A stretch of DNA of 64,000 nucleotides, taken from contig CAVTIZ010000001.1 in the NCBI GenBank assembly GCA_963735045.1, forward strand, positions 186,001-250,000, written 5' to 3'. Position 1 is the first letter of the stretch; every line of letters starts with the position of its first letter. The stretch comes from Salsipaludibacter sp963735045. Lineage in GTDB: Bacteria; Actinomycetota; Nitriliruptoria; Nitriliruptorales; Nitriliruptoraceae. Shown here piece by piece: positions 10,244 through 18,360 of this stretch. Position numbers and translations under genes: made by a program. The notes below the pieces were generated by a model. That model saw nothing but the letters and a program-made list of their open reading frames with translations, did not search any database and had not been told where the DNA came from.

Positions 10244-11077
10244 CTAGCGGCGCACGGCGCCGAAGGTCATGCCGGCGACCAGGTGCGTGCGGACGAGGAA
10301 GCCGAAGGCCAGGACGGGCAGCGCGAACACCATCGCGGCCGCCGCGACCAGGCCCCACGGCGTCGACTGGCCACCCAGCAGGCCGGCGATCGCAGGGGGC
10401 ACCGTCCGGGCGTTGGACCCGGTCAGGAACACCGCGAAGGTGAACTCGTTCCACGTGAAGATGAGGCTGAAGACCGCGGTTGCGAGGATCCCTGGCACCA
10501 GCAACGGCAGCGATCCCATCCGGAACGCCTGCAGGCGCGAGTAGCCGTCGACCATCAGCGCGTCCTCGTACTCGCCCGGGATCTCGTCGACGAAGCCCTT
10601 CATCATCCAGATGGTGAAGGGCAGGTTGAAGGCCGTGTAGAGCAACACCAGTCCGGTGCGGGTGTCGTACAGGCCCACCGACCGGAACATGACGAACAAC
10701 GGGATGACGACCACGACGGGGGGCATGAACCGGGTCGACAGGATGAAGAACAACTGGTCCTTGGCGCCCTTGAGGGTGAAGCGCGAGAAGCCCCACGCGG
10801 CCGGGACGCCGATGAGCGTTGCCAGCAGCGTGGCGAAGCCCGTCACGATCACCGAGTTGGCGAAGTTGTTGACCAGGTCCGACGCGCCGCCGCCGGCCGA
10901 GTTGGACACGAACACGTCGCGGTAGTTGTCCACGGTGGGCGTGAAGTCCACCACGCTCCCGGCGTAGACGTCCTGGATGGTCTTGAGCGACGTGATCAGC
11001 ATCCACACCGCGGGGAAGAGCATGACGACGACGGCCAGCACCAGCAGGCCACCCTGGATCGCGCGGGCGGGCCTCAC
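10244..11077 (-). CDS. ABC sugar/polyol transporter permease, MalG type
   Basis: The 277-residue inner-membrane permease has about six hydrophobic segments. Its EAA loop near residues 175-195 (EDALMVDGYSRLQ) contacts the ATPase. It starts with GTG at 11077, overlapping the preceding permease stop by four bases (GTGA), which implies coupled translation. The length matches CUT1-family MalG-like subunits. The substrate cannot be read from this subunit. Confidence 0.9.
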   Translation of the reverse strand: MRPARAIQGGLLVLAVVVMLFPAVWMLITSLKTIQDVYAGSVVDFTPTVDNYRDVFVSNSAGGGASDLVNNFANSVIVTGFATLLATLIGVPAAWGFSRFTLKGAKDQLFFILSTRFMPPVVVVIPLFVMFRSVGLYDTRTGLVLLYTAFNLPFTIWMMKGFVDEIPGEYEDALMVDGYSRLQAFRMGSLPLLVPGILATAVFSLIFTWNEFTFAVFLTGSNARTVPPAIAGLLGGQSTPWGLVAAAAMVFALPVLAFGFLVRTHLVAGMTFGAVRR

Positions 11078-12030
11078 TTGGCCTGCATCCGGGTCAGGTA
11101 CTTGACGTAGAACTGGGTCGCGATGGTCACGACGATCACCATGAGGATTCCGTAGGCGCACGCGATCGCGGTGTCGGAGTTCTGGAACGCGACCTTGTAC
11201 AGGTGGTAGGAGAGGGTCTCGGTCGAGGATCCCGGACCCCCGCCCGTCACGACGTAGACGATGTCGAACAGGCGGAAGGCGTCGATCGCGCGGAACATGA
11301 TCGCGATCAGCAGCAGCGGCCACACCAACGGCAGGGTGATGTGGCGAAACTTGAACCATTCCGAGGCGCGGTCGATCTCGGCGGCCTCGAACAGGTAGTC
11401 GGGCACGGCCGTGAGCCCGGCCAGCGCGATCACCATGATGAACGGCGTCCACTGCCACGAGTCCACCACGACCAGGGAGAACAGCGCCAGCCGTGGCTGG
11501 GTCAGCCACAGCACCTGGCCGACGCCGATGGCTTCGAGGAAGTTGTTGATCACGCCGAACTGGGAGTCCAGCATCAGCTTCCAGAAGGCCCCGACCACGA
11601 CCGGCGACAACATCATGGGAAGGAGCAGGATCACGGTCAGCGCCCCGCGTCCGCGTGTCTGGCGTGACAACAGGAAGGCGATGCCGAAGCCGAGTGCGGT
11701 CTGCAGCCCGACCGCCGCGACCACGAAGATCAGCGTGGTCAGGGCCCGCTCCCACACCTGGCTGGAGGTCAGCACCGTGACGTAGTTGGCGAACCACACC
11801 CACTCGATGGGCTGGTTGCGCGTGGCCGAATAGGTCGAGAACGACAGGACGACGGCCCACAGCAGCGGGAACAGGAACAGGCCGATGAGGAACAGCATCG
11901 CCGGGGCGACCGACAGGCGGGCCAGCCAGCGGTCCGTCAGGCGGCTGGACCGACCGGCGACCGGCGGCGGGTCGAGGTCCGGGTCCGTCGACGGATCGGA
12001 CTGCGTGGCCACCGTGGAAGATCGAGACAT
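11074..12030 (-). CDS. ABC sugar/polyol transporter permease, MalF type
   Basis: The 318-residue permease has a cytoplasmic N-terminal tail of about 40 residues, six predicted membrane segments and an EAA loop (EAAEIDRASEW, near residue 215). It is the first membrane subunit of the CUT1-type importer, 172 bases downstream of the solute-binding lipoprotein gene. A strong stem-loop lies between them, which probably sets binding protein above membrane subunit levels. Confidence 0.9.
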   Translation of the reverse strand: MSRSSTVATQSDPSTDPDLDPPPVAGRSSRLTDRWLARLSVAPAMLFLIGLFLFPLLWAVVLSFSTYSATRNQPIEWVWFANYVTVLTSSQVWERALTTLIFVVAAVGLQTALGFGIAFLLSRQTRGRGALTVILLLPMMLSPVVVGAFWKLMLDSQFGVINNFLEAIGVGQVLWLTQPRLALFSLVVVDSWQWTPFIMVIALAGLTAVPDYLFEAAEIDRASEWFKFRHITLPLVWPLLLIAIMFRAIDAFRLFDIVYVVTGGGPGSSTETLSYHLYKVAFQNSDTAIACAYGILMVIVVTIATQFYVKYLTRMQAK

Positions 12031-12155
12031 CAGGTCGTCGTCTCCGGGTCGTGGTGGGTGGTGGGGGCCGGTCGACGTGCCGGGATCGGTCCCCTGGCAC
12101 GTCGTCCGGTGGCACCGACCATGGCCGGTGCACGAGGTGACGGATCAGCGTCCCG

Positions 12156-12191
12156 GGTGGTCGGGTCCGTGGGAGCACGGACCCGACCACC
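12156..12191 (-). terminator. Stem-loop between solute-binding protein and permease genes
   Basis: Perfect 15-bp stem (12156-12170 with 12177-12191) and a 6-base loop, starting 12 bases after the binding-protein stop. It lies inside an operon, so partial termination or 3'-end protection of the binding-protein message is likely. Confidence 0.75.
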
Positions 12192-12202
12192 GGGCATGAC
12201 GG

Positions 12203-13675
12203 CTACAGGCCGCCGTCCTTGATCTCGTCCATGACCACCTGCTGCTGGCTGGCGATGTTGTTGAGGGTGTCCTCGGCGGACTGGGTCCCCGACAGCATCG
12301 CGTTGGCCTCGCTGTTGTGGATGTCGAGCAGACGGTAGTACTCCGGCATGTTCCAGAAGTCCTTCAGGTCCTCGACCGACTCGACGAACGCCGGGTTCCA
12401 CGGGCGCGCGTCGAGGAACGCGTCGGACTCCAGCGCGGCGGTCTGGGCCGGGACACCACCGAAGGCACCCCAGGCTTCCTGGACCTCCGGCTGCTGGAAC
12501 CAGGCCAGGAAGTCCAGGACCTCCTGCTCGTTCTCGGTGTAGGCCGAGACCGACATGCCCATGCCGCCCAGCGACACGATCTCGGTCTCGTCGGTCGGGA
12601 CACGCGCGAACCCGAGCTTGTCGAGGATCTCCTCCTCGGTGTCACCCAGTGCTCCCGAGACCTCCGGGGTCTGGATGCCCTCGAGGCCGGCGACCCAGTT
12701 GAAGCCCATGCAGGTCTGGCCCTGCGCCATGGCGGCGTTGACCTCGGAGATGAACGCGGTGCCGACGAAGCCCGGCGGGGTCAGGGGGAGCATCACGTCG
12801 GTCAGCTGCGTGGCCGCCTCGATGTTCTCCGGGGAGTTGAGGATGCCCTCGACCTGGAGCTCCTGGGGGTCCCAGATCTCGCCGCCGTGGGTCCACAGCT
12901 GCGTGTTGAGCATGACCGCGGCCTCGTCGGAGCCACCGGAGCCGTGGAAGGCGAGGCCGTACATGCCCTCGTTCTCCTCCTGGCAGGTCGTGGCCTTGTC
13001 GATCATCTCGTCCCAGGTCGCCGGCGGCTCGCCGATCAGGTCCTTGCGGTAGATCAGGACGTAGGAGTCAGCCAGTGCCGGGAGCCCGTAGAGGCTGCCC
13101 TCGGGGTCGTAGAGACCGTCCTCGGCCCGCGGGTACTGCCCGTAGGCCGACAGCAGGTTCTGCGGGTAGTCGTCGGGGTTGATGGATTCGGCCGCGAAGT
13201 CGGTCAGGTCGAGCACGTGACCGCCCTCGACCGCCTCACCGATCCACTGCGAGTCCAGGATCGCGATGTCGAAGTCGGTCTGGCGTGCCGCGAACTGCGT
13301 GAAGATGGCGTCGTGCCACTGCGGGTTCGGCACGGCGTCCATGCTGATGGTCACGTTCGGGTTGACCTTGGAGTACTCCTGGTTGGCGAAGTCCTCCAGC
13401 AGCTGCGCGGGCGCCCATTCGAACCAGACGACGCTGAGCTCGACGGGATCGCCCGCGGCAACGGGGGTCTCCTCTCCCGAGTCCGACGTGGCCTCGGTCG
13501 CGTCGGGCGTGTCACTGCCGTCGTCGGCGGGTGTGGCCCCGTCGTCGGTCGCGGCCGCGTCGCTGGTCGTCGCGGCCTCCTCCGTGCTGCCGTCGCCAGA
13601 ACTGCAGCCGGCGAGCACGACGAGCACGGCCAGAAGCCCTGCCCCCCATTGCCTCCATGTCGATGTGCGGTGCAT
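12203..13675 (-). CDS. Extracellular solute-binding lipoprotein of an ABC importer (family 1)
   Basis: The 490-residue protein has a signal peptide ending VLAGC (lipid Cys24). An acidic Ser/Thr/Ala/Asp-rich linker (about 25-75) follows, then a family-1 binding fold of about 410 residues with a Trp- and Tyr-rich cleft. It should capture substrate outside the membrane for the adjoining permeases. The substrate is not identifiable from sequence. The linked SDR and two-ATPase layout make a polyol, sugar acid or glycerol-like compound reasonable (inference). Confidence 0.9.
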   Translation of the reverse strand: MHRTSTWRQWGAGLLAVLVVLAGCSSGDGSTEEAATTSDAAATDDGATPADDGSDTPDATEATSDSGEETPVAAGDPVELSVVWFEWAPAQLLEDFANQEYSKVNPNVTISMDAVPNPQWHDAIFTQFAARQTDFDIAILDSQWIGEAVEGGHVLDLTDFAAESINPDDYPQNLLSAYGQYPRAEDGLYDPEGSLYGLPALADSYVLIYRKDLIGEPPATWDEMIDKATTCQEENEGMYGLAFHGSGGSDEAAVMLNTQLWTHGGEIWDPQELQVEGILNSPENIEAATQLTDVMLPLTPPGFVGTAFISEVNAAMAQGQTCMGFNWVAGLEGIQTPEVSGALGDTEEEILDKLGFARVPTDETEIVSLGGMGMSVSAYTENEQEVLDFLAWFQQPEVQEAWGAFGGVPAQTAALESDAFLDARPWNPAFVESVEDLKDFWNMPEYYRLLDIHNSEANAMLSGTQSAEDTLNNIASQQQVVMDEIKDGGL

Positions 13676-13756
13676 GCTTGGTACTCCCTTGTGAGCGCCC
13701 GTGGTCGGGCGTTGGCTGGTGTGCTCCCCCGAGCGTCCGCCGGTCGGCGGACGCGG

Positions 13757-14521
13757 TCACACGTCGCGACCTCCGTCGACGTCGAGGCCGATCCCGGTGA
13801 CCATGGCGGCCTCGTCCGAGGCCAGGTAGACGGCTGCCCACGCGATGTCGGTGGGGGTGGAGAGGCGTCCGAGGGGAATGGTGGCCTCGAAGGCCGCGCG
13901 TGCCTCGACCGGATCCCGGTCGCCGGTGAAGGCGCCGAGCATGCCGGTGTCACCCATGACCGGGTTGATCGCGTTGACCCGGATGTTGTCGGGGGCCAGT
14001 TCCAGGGCGAGGGTCTTGGTGAGGTTGAGGGCGAAGGCCTTGGAGGCGTTGTAGGCACTCAGGCCCGGGCGGGGGCGGATCGCCGCGGTGGAGGCGGTGT
14101 TGACGATGGCGCCGCCACCCTGGGCCTTCATCACCGGCACGACCGCGCGACAGCCCGCGAACACCCCGTACATGTTGATGCTCGCGAGTCGGTCGTAGAG
14201 GTCGTCGTCGACGTCCTCGATGGCCGTCGGGCGCATCGGGATGCCGGCGTTGTTGAACATCACGTCCACCCGACCGAACTCGTCGACGGTGCGGGCGACG
14301 ACACCCTCGATGTCCTCACGCCGGGTCACGTCGGCGACCTCGGCGCGGGCGACACCCCCGTCGCCGGAGATCTCGTCGACCACGGACTTGGCACCGTCAC
14401 CGTTGATGTCCACCACGACGACGGTGGCTCCCTGCGACGCGAACAGGCGGGCACTGCCGGCGCCGAAGCCGGCGCCGGCCCCGGTGATGATGGCGATCTT
14501 GTCCTCGAGCCGACCCGTCAT
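13757..14521 (-). CDS. Short-chain dehydrogenase/reductase of the transport operon
   Basis: This 254-residue classical SDR has TGAGAGFG near residue 12 (an Asp after the second strand, VVVDIN, suggests NAD preference). It also has NNAG near 90, the Ser of TASTAAI and the catalytic YNASK near 155. The C-terminal GLDVDGG is typical of FabG-like dehydrogenases. It overlaps the upstream PfpI-family gene by four bases (ATGA) and precedes the transporter genes. It probably oxidises the imported alcohol or sugar (inference). Confidence 0.9.
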   Translation of the reverse strand: MTGRLEDKIAIITGAGAGFGAGSARLFASQGATVVVVDINGDGAKSVVDEISGDGGVARAEVADVTRREDIEGVVARTVDEFGRVDVMFNNAGIPMRPTAIEDVDDDLYDRLASINMYGVFAGCRAVVPVMKAQGGGAIVNTASTAAIRPRPGLSAYNASKAFALNLTKTLALELAPDNIRVNAINPVMGDTGMLGAFTGDRDPVEARAAFEATIPLGRLSTPTDIAWAAVYLASDEAAMVTGIGLDVDGGRDV

Positions 14522-15081
14522 CGCGACGCGACCGACTTGTCGAGCACGTCCATGAAGGCGCGCGACCACTCGGGGAGGTCGGGCCAACCGGTGCACGAGA
14601 CCACGTTGCCGTCGACGACGTCCTTGCCCGGGTCGAAGGTCGCACCGGCGTTCTCGAAGTCCATCTGCAGCGGGGGGAAGCCCGACACCGTCCGACCCTC
14701 CAGCAGTCCCAGGGCCGCCGGGACCTGCGTGCCGTGGCAGATCAGCCCCACTGGCAGATCGGCCTCGAAGAAGTGGCGGGTGAGGGCGGCGCAGTCGGGA
14801 TCGGTACGGATGTACTCCGGCGAACGACCACCGGGGATCACGAGTCCGACGTAGTCGTCGGCGTCCACCTCGGAGAAGGCCAGGTCCACCGGCAGGTGGC
14901 GACCCGGACGCTCGGTGTAGGCGTCCCAGCCCTCCTCGAAGTCGTGCACCACGAGCTTGACCGTCTTGCGGGTGGGGGCGGCGACGTCGACCTGGTAGCC
15001 GGCCTCCCGCAGACGATAGATCGGGTACATCGCGTCGAGGTCCTCGCAGGCATCCCCCGTCAGGACGAGCACGCGGTCCAT
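14518..15081 (-). CDS. DJ-1/PfpI-family protein
   Basis: This 187-residue member of the class-I glutamine-amidotransferase-like superfamily has a candidate nucleophile Cys near residue 115 in LICHGTQ and the partner loop VIPGGRSPEY near 90. The family includes PfpI proteases, glyoxalases/deglycases and chaperones, so the exact role is open. As first gene of the operon it may protect against reactive carbonyls made by the following dehydrogenase (inference). The start lies 77 bases after the predicted transcription start. Confidence 0.85.
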   Translation of the reverse strand: MDRVLVLTGDACEDLDAMYPIYRLREAGYQVDVAAPTRKTVKLVVHDFEEGWDAYTERPGRHLPVDLAFSEVDADDYVGLVIPGGRSPEYIRTDPDCAALTRHFFEADLPVGLICHGTQVPAALGLLEGRTVSGFPPLQMDFENAGATFDPGKDVVDGNVVSCTGWPDLPEWSRAFMDVLDKSVASR

Positions 15082-15153
15082 GGTTGTCTCCTCGTGGTCT
15101 GGATCGTGGTCTGGGTCGGTTTTCCCCGAGGGCGGGCAGGCGCCGCGACCTCA

Positions 15154-15167
15154 GATTGTCGACAATC
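15154..15167. promoter_or_regulatory. Perfect 14-bp palindromic operator (GntR-type candidate)
   Basis: GATTGTC-GACAATC overlaps the -10 hexamer and the expected start point of the PfpI-SDR-ABC operon. Its TGTCGAC core recurs at 16091-16097 beside the divergent GntR gene, so the GntR/FCD protein at 16150-16815 is the likely ligand-responsive repressor. Confidence 0.75.
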
Positions 15168-15192
15168 ATAGGATGGCGAAGGCCGCTGTCAA
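15165..15192 (-). promoter_or_regulatory. Promoter of the PfpI-SDR-ABC transporter operon
   Basis: On the minus strand, a perfect -35 TTGACA (15192-15187) is followed by a 16-bp spacer and TATGAT (15170-15165). This is among the best promoters in the window. The operator palindrome overlaps its -10. Confidence 0.8.
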
Positions 15193-15245
15193 GGGACTTC
15201 GCGAGAATTGGCCCGTGTGCCCCAACATTGGCCGAACCGGGGCCG

Positions 15246-16025
15246 TCACCGGGGCCCGGTCACGCCGAACTCGTCGAGCGCGGCGACGATCCGGTCCCAC
15301 ACCGGGGAGGTGGTGTCGATCACGGTGAAGTGGTCCGCGCCGGCGAACTCGAGCAGGGTGACCCGGTCCCCGGCAGCAGTCGCCGCCGCGGCGTAGTCAC
15401 GGGCGTGGGCAACCGGCACGTGGGCATCGGCGTCACCGTGGGCAAGCACCTGCGGGACCCCGAGGGGGAGGCGGGTGGCCGGTGACGCCCAGGCATATCG
15501 TCCAGGCACCCCGGCCGGGTCGCCACCGAGGAAGCCCGTGGCAGCGCCGTCGCCCAGGTCGTCACGCGCCGCCGCGTCGAGGTCACCCACGCCAGCCAGG
15601 CTCACCACACCCACGGGCACGACGACGGGATCCGCGCCCGGTGCCTCCGCGGGCAGGCCGGCCCTGGCCGCGGACCACAGCGCGAGGTGGCCGCCCGCGG
15701 AGTGACCGACGACGACCACGCGGGCGGGGTCGAGCCCATGGTCCTCGGCGGCGTCGGCCACGGCGTCGATCCCGGCCGCGACGTCGATTAGGGTGGTCGG
15801 CCAACCGCCACGTCCGCCCACGCGCCCGTACTCGAGGTTCCAGGTCGCCCAACCGCGTCCGGCCAGGTCGACGGCGAGGTCCTCGACCATGTCGAGTTCC
15901 CGGTGGTCGCGCCAGAAGCCCCCGTGGATGATGACCGCGACCGGTACCGGGCCACCCACCCCACGATCGCCGTCGGGGGGCAGGCGCAGGTCGGCGAACT
16001 GGTCGACGGCGGGCCCGTAGGGCAC
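15246..16025 (-). CDS. Alpha/beta hydrolase (BD-FAE/esterase family)
   Basis: This 259-residue serine hydrolase has an oxyanion motif HGGFW near residue 35 and the nucleophile elbow GHSAGG near 108. A late Asp (HGDADAHVP) and a His (GADHF) complete the triad. The family includes carboxylesterases and kynurenine formamidase-like enzymes; the substrate is unknown. The start is uncertain. GTG at 16025 is used because no better ATG exists and an in-frame stop lies 54 bases upstream. The gene diverges from the GntR regulator gene, with the operator-like sequence between, so it may belong to the same regulon. Confidence 0.8.
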   Translation of the reverse strand: MPYGPAVDQFADLRLPPDGDRGVGGPVPVAVIIHGGFWRDHRELDMVEDLAVDLAGRGWATWNLEYGRVGGRGGWPTTLIDVAAGIDAVADAAEDHGLDPARVVVVGHSAGGHLALWSAARAGLPAEAPGADPVVVPVGVVSLAGVGDLDAAARDDLGDGAATGFLGGDPAGVPGRYAWASPATRLPLGVPQVLAHGDADAHVPVAHARDYAAAATAAGDRVTLLEFAGADHFTVIDTTSPVWDRIVAALDEFGVTGPR

Positions 16026-16088
16026 CCGGACCGACTCGACGGGTGGTCGCGACGTCGACAGGAACGCGCCCCTTCATCGGCGGACTGT

Positions 16089-16103
16089 GGTGTCGACGAT
16101 CCT
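16089..16103. promoter_or_regulatory. Second GntR-operator-like site
   Basis: GGTGTCGACGATCCT keeps the TGTCGAC core and the following ATC of the 15154 palindrome. It lies just upstream of a TATGCT -10 (16121-16126) for the GntR gene, which suggests autoregulation. Confidence 0.45.
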
Positions 16104-16149
16104 ACAAAGCGTCGATCTCCTATGCTGACGACGTCGAAGCGAGGGCGAC

Positions 16150-16815
16150 ATGACCGACCTGCACCCCGTCGAGCGGCGCTCGACCCCCGAGATCATCGCC
16201 GATCAGTTGCGCGACCGCATCCTCGACGGCTCCCTGGGACCCGGAACCCAACTGGGCGAGAGCCAGTTGGCCGACCAGCTCGAGGTGAGCCGGGGCCCGG
16301 TCCGGGAGGCCATGCAACGGCTCATCCAGGAGGGCCTGCTGGAGTACGTCCGCAACCGCGGCGTCTTCGTCGTCCGACTCGGTGCCGACGACGTCAGCGA
16401 CATCTACCTGGCACGCGGCGTCATCGAACGGGCTGCGGCCGAGACGCTCATGGACCGGGGCGACGAGGCCGTCGACGCGGAGCTGGCCTCGCTGCTGGAC
16501 CGGATGGCGGCTGCCGCCGAGGTCAAGGACTGGCACCGACTGTCCGACCTCGACATCCGGTTCCACGTGGCGATCGTCGCGGCGTCCCACAGCCCGCGGC
16601 TGGTTCGCATGTTCGACACGCTCATGGCCGAGACCCGGATGTGCCTGGCCGCGCTGGAGCCCGCCTATCCCCGTCCCCAGGACATCGTCGAGGAACATCG
16701 CGCGATGTACGAGTCGCTGGCAGCCAAACGACACGACGAGGCGCTGAAGCGGATCGACGCCCACATGGCCCGCGCCCGCAGGAAGCTGGCCGCGCATCCC
16801 CCGGCCGGGTCCTGA
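16150..16815 (+). CDS. GntR-family (FadR/FCD subfamily) transcriptional regulator
   Basis: The 221-residue protein has an N-terminal winged helix (about 8-75, LGESQLADQLEVSRGPVREA) and an all-helical FCD effector domain (about 85-210) with the Asp and His residues that often bind metal. FCD regulators usually respond to sugar acids, carboxylates or related catabolites and repress neighbouring operons. The gene diverges from the esterase gene and lies near the two TGTCGAC-containing palindromes, so it probably controls the PfpI-SDR-ABC operon. A GAGGGCG ribosome site and TATGCT -10 precede it. Confidence 0.9.
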   Translation: MTDLHPVERRSTPEIIADQLRDRILDGSLGPGTQLGESQLADQLEVSRGPVREAMQRLIQEGLLEYVRNRGVFVVRLGADDVSDIYLARGVIERAAAETLMDRGDEAVDAELASLLDRMAAAAEVKDWHRLSDLDIRFHVAIVAASHSPRLVRMFDTLMAETRMCLAALEPAYPRPQDIVEEHRAMYESLAAKRHDEALKRIDAHMARARRKLAAHPPAGS

Positions 16816-16826
16816 CACGGTTCGTG

Positions 16827-16859
16827 CTGACGTGCACGGCCGGCCCGACGGCCCGTCAG
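16827..16859. terminator. Possible terminator between convergent GntR and LOG-family genes
   Basis: CTGACG (16827-16832) pairs with CGTCAG (16854-16859), with a GGCC/GGCC helix inside. It overlaps the stop codon of the minus-strand gene. Confidence 0.4.
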
Positions 16860-17467
16860 TCGCCCGCGAAGTGGCGGGCGAGGAAGGTCTCGGTCGCCCG
16901 TGCGTCCTCGGCGACCTGGTAACCGAGGTCGTCGGTCGCCGGGCCCGCACCCGTGGCGAGCATGCGCTCGCGCGCCATGACCTCGACCTGGGCGAGCAGT
17001 GGACCCCAGAAGCCGCCGTGGTCGACGAAGACCAGGGGCTTGTCGAACCCGGCGACACGACGCCACGCCAGCACCTCGACGGCTTCGTCGAGCGTCCCGA
17101 ACCCCCCGGGCAGGGCGATGAAGGCATCCGCGCGGGTCAGCATGGCGGCCTTGCGCTCGGCCAGGTCGTGGGTCACCACCAGCTCGTCGGCGTCGACGTC
17201 GTGGATCCCGAGGTCCACGAACTGCTGCAGCGTGATCGCCACGACCGACCCACCCACGGCTCGGCAGGAGTCGGCCAGCGACCGCATCATCCCCGTGAGC
17301 GTGCCGCCGTACACCACCGTCCAGTTGCGCGCGCCCAGGCGGGTGCCCAGCTCGTCGGCCAGTTCGCGGTAGTGGGCCTCGACGTCGGCCGACGACGAGG
17401 CGAACACGGCCACGGTCGGGTCCTGCCTCGGGGGTTCGCCCGGGGCGCCACGGCGTCGCAACCTCAT
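16856..17467 (-). CDS. LOG-family protein (cytokinin riboside 5'-monophosphate phosphoribohydrolase-like)
   Basis: This 203-residue Rossmann-fold protein has the family motif PGGFGTLDE near residue 120 and ERK-x-M near 100. LOG enzymes release the free base from nucleoside 5'-monophosphates; bacterial homologues are often mislabelled lysine decarboxylase. The usual GGGxxGLMG loop is YGGTLTGMM here, a mild departure. The start at 17467 overlaps the flavodoxin-like gene by four bases (ATGA), so the two are co-translated. A role in purine nucleotide turnover is likely; cytokinin production is not implied. Confidence 0.82.
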   Translation of the reverse strand: MRLRRRGAPGEPPRQDPTVAVFASSSADVEAHYRELADELGTRLGARNWTVVYGGTLTGMMRSLADSCRAVGGSVVAITLQQFVDLGIHDVDADELVVTHDLAERKAAMLTRADAFIALPGGFGTLDEAVEVLAWRRVAGFDKPLVFVDHGGFWGPLLAQVEVMARERMLATGAGPATDDLGYQVAEDARATETFLARHFAGD

Positions 17468-18207
17468 CGGTACTCCGGGTTCGGGAAGTCCCAGCGTGCG
17501 CCGTCGTCCCAGTCGGCCCGGACGTTGCCGTGCGCGGGGATGCCCCCCGCGTCGACGAGCATCCGGGCCGTGTGGAGCAGGTTCCAGGTCAGGAACGTGG
17601 TGTTGCGATTGGTGAAGTCGTTGTCGAACCCGACCGGCACGTTGCCCCGCTCGGGCTCGTCGCCGTAGCTCGGACCCGGTCCCACCTCGCCGATCCAGCC
17701 CGCGTCGGCCTGCGGCGGGATCATGTAGCCCAGGTGCTGCAGGGCGTAGAGGGTCCCCATGGCGACGTGCTTGACCCCGTCCTCGTTGCCGGTCACCAGC
17801 ACCCCGGCGGTCCGGCCGTAGTAGACGTACTGGCCCCTGTCGTTGGTCCACCCGGAGGCCGCGTAGAGACGCTCGATCACCCGGCTCGCGACCGACGATC
17901 GTTCGCCCAGCCAGATCGGCGTGCCGATGACCAGGATGTCGGCGGCGAGCACCCGTCGGAGCAGGTCGGGCCATGAGTCCGTGGCCACACCGTGCTCGGT
18001 CATGTCCGGCTGCACACCGTCCGGGATGTCGTGGTCGACCGCGCGGAACTGGTCGACGGTCACCCCGTTGGCGGCCATGATGGCCGCGGACGTGTCGATC
18101 AGGGACTGCGTGTGCGACGCCGCCGGCGACCGGGTCAGGGTGCAGTTGACGTACATCGCCACGAGGTCGTCGTAGGTCCCCGGCGGGTCCGGTGCCTGCG
18201 ACGTCAC
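17464..18207 (-). CDS. Flavodoxin-fold NAD(P)H-dependent oxidoreductase family protein
   Basis: The 247-residue protein has the flavodoxin/NADPH-dependent FMN reductase topology. An N-terminal strand (MYVNCTLTRSPAASHT) carries the FMN phosphate loop, and ILVIGTPIWLGE near residue 95 is the second FMN loop. The C-terminus is longer than in small FMN reductases and has a conserved NFTNRNTTF-like segment. Two adjacent GTG codons (18210 and 18207) could start it; the second has the better spacing from GGGAGG. It is followed by the LOG-family gene with an ATGA overlap. The physiological partner is unknown. Confidence 0.75.
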   Translation of the reverse strand: MTSQAPDPPGTYDDLVAMYVNCTLTRSPAASHTQSLIDTSAAIMAANGVTVDQFRAVDHDIPDGVQPDMTEHGVATDSWPDLLRRVLAADILVIGTPIWLGERSSVASRVIERLYAASGWTNDRGQYVYYGRTAGVLVTGNEDGVKHVAMGTLYALQHLGYMIPPQADAGWIGEVGPGPSYGDEPERGNVPVGFDNDFTNRNTTFLTWNLLHTARMLVDAGGIPAHGNVRADWDDGARWDFPNPEYR

Positions 18208-18360
18208 CACGGGTCCTCCCGACCTCGACGTCCGCACCCTACAACGCCGGCGTGGCCACGCTGCTGCCACGACCCACCACGACCGCCACCCGGGACCTGG
18301 ACTCCCCCGCCCAGCGGGCGCGCTGCGGCCGGGATGCCGGCCGGTTCCCACACGGCCGCG

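Noticed and set aside
15246..16025. Kynurenine formamidase partner of tryptophan dioxygenase
   Set aside because: The motifs fit the wider esterase family. It lies 30 kb away from kynA and beside a GntR regulator of a transport operon.
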